Assembly: GCA_020650975.1 (NCBI GenBank)
Contig: JAIPMN010017769.1
Coordinates: forward strand, 1-20,500
Reading direction: 5' to 3'
DNA from: Apostichopus californicus
Taxonomy: Eukaryota; Echinodermata; Holothuroidea; Aspidochirotida; Stichopodidae
DNA: 20,500 nucleotides
This document shows, in pieces, positions 20,216-20,500 of the stretch; position 1 is the first letter of the stretch, and each line of letters starts with the position of its first letter. The notes below the pieces were generated by a model. It saw only the letters and a program-made list of their open reading frames with translations, had not been told where the DNA came from and made no database searches. The position numbers and the translations under genes are program-made.

Positions 20216-20500
20216 CTGACACAACAACGACAATAAAAAAGGACAAAGTTGGTGACTTTACATAAATACTGAGTAATTCAGAGAGGCAATAACATATTGA
20301 AGAGTAGGTTCAATAAATGACTAATGCTAACTGCACACTTTTAACAGTTGATTTGATAAAAAAAAATTATTGATTGCAATGTTGAAAACTCGTGAAACCT
20401 GTGAAACAGCTCCCTTGACACTAACTTAAATGCAAGATATAGCTTCAAGCACCTACTGATACAACATGAATTTAACAGACCCAAGACCAATTCAGGAAAA
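20216..20500 (-). other. Intron upstream of exon 1 (partial)
   Basis: T-rich tract and tcag acceptor directly upstream of exon 1 on the minus strand. No further exon is supported in these 285 nt. Confidence 0.75.

Noticed and set aside
20385..20440. Minus-strand VSRELF-like peptide that could be a juxtamembrane exon
   Set aside because: The putative donor is weak and its phase does not match the phase 0 start of exon 1.

Overview
The window is metazoan nuclear DNA: AT-rich, intron-rich, with GT-AG splice sites and cut-and-paste transposon remnants, and no sign of operons, ribosome binding sites or other prokaryotic layout. I see one protein-coding gene. It lies on the minus strand, crosses almost the whole window and runs off both ends. 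Joining 14 exons between 20215 and 1739 by eye gives one uninterrupted reading frame of 1620 nt (540 codons) with matching intron phases throughout. It encodes the cytoplasmic part of a receptor-type protein tyrosine phosphatase with tandem domains D1 and D2. The ectodomain, membrane segment and very start of D1 lie above 20215; the last D2 helices and the stop codon were not found and probably lie below position 1. The host is most likely a marine invertebrate. I lean to an echinoderm or a related deuterostome from the feel of the repeats and the phosphatase, but this is a weak inference.

Layout, in transcript order (high to low coordinates): exons 1-8 (20215-13075) encode D1, which keeps the KNR motif, WPD loop, HCSAGIGRTG signature and Q-loop glutamine, so it should be catalytically active. 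Exon 9 (10855-11014) is a linker with a three-copy 9-residue TDSL-type repeat and opens D2. Exons 10-14 (10121-1739) complete most of D2, which has WPP in place of WPD and Arg at the Q-loop position but keeps Cys and Arg in the HC(X)5R loop, so it is probably a pseudophosphatase. D2 resembles the R2B (PTPRK/M/T/U) group best. D1 and D2 have nearly superimposable exon lengths and phases, a relic of the internal domain duplication.

The rest is intron. The largest (6.1 kb, 3229-9326) holds a 1.35-kb non-autonomous hAT-like element that itself contains a 666-bp relative with a perfect 8-bp target-site duplication. Intron 1 is largely a 144-bp tandem array made from the 3' end and splice donor of exon 1. 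Intron 8 holds a decayed partial copy of exon 8, a CpG-rich hairpin element with 22-bp direct repeats, and a diverged ~34-bp minisatellite. Intron 7 holds a cluster of short hairpins, one with a UUCG-type loop on the sense strand. I found no tRNA, rRNA, CRISPR array or independent second gene.
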